A DNA stretch of 64,000 bases from Burhinus oedicnemus (Eukaryota; Chordata; Aves; Charadriiformes; Burhinidae). Within the stretch, counting starts at the first letter, position 1. Each line of letters opens with the position of its first letter. The stretch spans positions 2,561,100 through 2,625,099 of the forward strand of contig VFFE01009182.1 of NCBI GenBank assembly GCA_008921705.1. Direction: 5' to 3'. This document shows, piece by piece, positions 61,331 through 64,000 of the stretch. Below the pieces are notes generated by a model. That model saw only the letters and a program-made list of their open reading frames with translations. It did no database searches and had not been told where the DNA came from. Position numbers and translations under genes: made by a program.

Positions 61331-64000
61331 GCCTTGCTGTCCATTTGTTATCCTTTGTAACCCCACAGAAAACAGAAGCTTTCTAATGCAACATTTTTAG
61401 GGGAAAGACAAATAAAGTACGTCCCGATGTCTTAATTATCCCCCTTTCCAAAGGAGAGGCACTCCCCTCCCCGTCTGCTTACAACATGGAGGAGCACCCG
61501 GCAGCCGAGCCGATGGTCTCGGGGAGGCCCAGGAGGCTCTGAAGTCCCTCGCCCCACCCCACCCCACAGTTGCTCCTTGCCACCCGCCATCGCGCTGTGG
61601 CCTCGCGCTCCCCTTCCCCACGCCTGCCCAGGGGCTGTCACCTCCCACTACCTTCCCCTCGCCCATGCCCCACGTCCCTGCCACTGGGACGCTTTCCCTG
61701 TGTGCTGTTAATGGAGACCTGCACTGCCATGACCCGGGGCTGTGAGAGCCCCCAGCCCCCAGGAGGTGTTGCTTGGCGAGGAGGTTTCAGCCTGGCTGTC
61801 CTTCTCACGCAGGCGTGAGGCTGGCAGGTTCCGAGCTGTCTCCCCACATCACCCCACAGTTTGATGTTACTTCTCAGGCAAGGCCAGGCACGGAGCCCCG
61901 GATGGCTGCTGCAAGCCCAGGTCGCAGCGCGGTGCCTGGGCAGCCCTGCCGAGAGCCCACCTTCAGGTGAGATGCACCCCACCATTTTTAGTGAGGGTTC
62001 ACTGGTGACAGAAATAGCAGAGTCAGAGGAAGATGAGGACATTAATTTTTTTCAGTCACAGCCAGCGAGTGGAGGATGTATCTATCTTAGTTCAGAAATG
62101 GTTATCAAGGCAAGGGGTTTTATTTTGTTTTCGTGCCCATACCGTGAACAGTTTGCTTGAGCATCATTCCTGATACTTGTTCGGGCACTTGGTGCGGAAG
62201 ATTTGAGGGCTGAGGCCGCTTTGCAAGGGCTGCCCGGCAGCATGGGAACTGCTGGGGCAGTGTGGCCTCGCGGCTGGTGGCTCGCTGCCCGTGGCAGGCA
62301 GGCATGCACTGTTTCAAATTTCCCTTGCAGAAGGCACCTAAGAAGTTATTTCCAAGTTCTGTGCCAGCTCACACCAGTGAGAGCTGAGGTGCTGGTACCC
62401 TCAGAGGTACATGATCTAGGGAGGACATAGAGGAACACAGGATATCAGTCGTAATAGCAGCTACCACTGTTTTGCATAGGAGCCTTTAGCAAAACTTGGG
62501 GCTCTTTATCTTACAATTTATGTCCATAATACAGGAACAGCGATACTTTCCAAGGAGTGCCATGTGACATACTTAAAATGTCTGACAGGCTTTGGAGCTG
62601 AATCCAGAGCCCTCTCTTTCAAACATCCCCTTTGACTTTGCAGAGTTTGGAGTCGGCCCTGGAGACCCTCCGACTGCAAGCGCTGCTGGAAGATGATTAC
62701 TTCTTTCAGAGAGCAAGACAATACCTGCTGACACACTGTTTTGCCGCAAAGTATTAAAAACTCAGCGAATGAATTCTGCATAAATGTTCCTGTCTCAGAC
62801 TTCAAGGGAGAATGCAAGTGGTAAAAATACACCCGCATCCCAGGCTCCGTGTTCAGCAAAGGCGCTGGGCCAGAGCTTCAGCTTTGCTGAGTTCACGTTT
62901 GTTGAAGCAGAGTGGTTATGGCTTCCTAACTCCTTGCCTGGCTGCCAGCCCACAGCCAGGTTGGGGCAGCCAGGGAGCTGCTCTGACGTGTAGCATCTAG
63001 TGGCATCTCCAAGGCCTTAGTCACAATGAATACGGATGGACAGTGGTGTAACCTGGGTGCATCCCCTGTGCCCTTCTTTCTCTTTTTTGTCCCTGCCTCC
63101 CCTGCTGACATGCTCCTTGGAGCAAAGGTGGCAGAGGAACAAGCTGCGCGCTCTGAGGGAATGTTTCAGTGCTGGCAGTCAGTCATGCATGCAGGTAGCA
63201 CAGCTTCTCTCTTTTACCTCAGCACCTCTTAAGCGATGCAGAGAACGTGCCCACAATTTACAAGGCTCGTGCTGAATGCAGCCAGCGTCATTGACTGCTA
63301 CATTTTTCCAGATCGGTGCACCAGTATGCTGCTTAATAGACCTCTGGCATAATGTGCAATGGTACCGAGCTCTATACCTTAGAGCTAAAAATGAGGAGAC
63401 AGGAAGAGATGAACAGCATAGATGTTTTTCATGCCACACAAAGTGAAATTGCACAGGAAGTAAGTCACCTCCTGAAGAGACTAGACACAAGAGGAGTTAT
63501 CTTTCTTAGTTAAATTAAAAAGAATGATTAAATGCCAGATAGTTAGAGCACGTATGGCAGATACTGCACAAGCACTTTTCTTGCTAAGAAAGTGACCACA
63601 TAAGTTACCAGCTGATTTTAAAATGACTGAGAAAGTGTAGCTGTAAAAATTGCTACTGCTGATTTACCTTCTGGCAGGAGTGGGAGAAACCAGCTTTGGC
63701 TGGGCGTATTACTTCATACAGCATTAAAATACTGCAGCTTGTGAAGAGTTCCTGAACATGTGAGGACATGGTGTCTGGGTTGCTCCATGCTTGACCGATG
63801 AACTTGCATGGCCCTCACAAAAGCTTCACATACTGAGCAAAGAACTGTGAAACCCAAACCCAGCTCACTGCATAGTCTGCTGTCTCTTTCGGCTTTGCAA
63901 AGGTATGGGACACTGGATTCACATAAGCTGACTGAAGGTGGGGACACTGGAGCAAGGTCTCCTCAAACCTCTTCTCAAATCCAGCATCTCTTTGGCATTT
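61331..64000. other. Intergenic region to window end, no recognised gene
   Basis: GC content rises between about 61430 and 62000, with overlapping short ORFs on both strands and no recognisable domain. A plus-strand frame at 61861-62160 has an acidic stretch (ESEEDEDINFFQSQ), discussed in the findings. The remainder is unremarkable. Confidence 0.55.

Noticed and set aside
62040..62130. Resemblance of a SGGCIYLSSE stretch to the tail of SAMSN1, the expected next gene
   Set aside because: SAMSN1 should be on the opposite strand here, the similarity is only a few residues, and no other SAMSN1 domain is nearby.

Overview
The window is vertebrate nuclear DNA and almost certainly from a bird. It has intron-split genes with GT-AG borders, an AT-rich background, one GC-rich CpG island, and CR1-type LINE copies, which are the dominant interspersed repeat of bird genomes. 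The gene pair, an ABCC-family ABC transporter tail-to-tail with the Hsp70 relative HSPA13, matches the ABCC13-HSPA13 neighbourhood of human 21q11 and its avian counterpart. The species cannot be told from the sequence.
Layout: (1) 1-1119 is intron or 5' flank. (2) 1120-35545, plus strand: 26 coding exons of an ABCC transporter (ABCC13) that splice into one uninterrupted frame of 1253 codons plus stop. The N-terminal exon(s) lie upstream of the window. Both ATP-binding cassettes are complete: NBD1 has the Asp-for-Glu change usual in ABCC proteins, and NBD2 is consensus. Intron 6 carries a long, sense-oriented, decayed CR1 LINE (about 8600-11936) with endonuclease and reverse-transcriptase remnants. 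(3) 35546 to about 38730: ABCC13 3' end and intergenic DNA. (4) 38743-46410, minus strand: HSPA13, five coding exons, 472 aa, with a probable long 3' UTR. A 20-N assembly gap sits in its first intron. (5) About 46080-47040: CpG-island promoter with NRF1, ETS, CCAAT and ZNF143-like motifs, plus a possible divergent first exon on the plus strand. (6) 47.05-64 kb: no recognisable gene. It holds one old CR1 remnant on the minus strand (about 60840-61330), simple repeats and unassigned short ORFs.
Functionally the two genes are independent: a plasma-membrane or organelle ABCC exporter of unknown substrate, and an ER/microsomal Hsp70-like ATPase lacking the peptide-binding domain. The most noteworthy point is that ABCC13, described as a pseudogene in humans and lost or decayed in several mammals, reads here as a complete transporter in every part visible.
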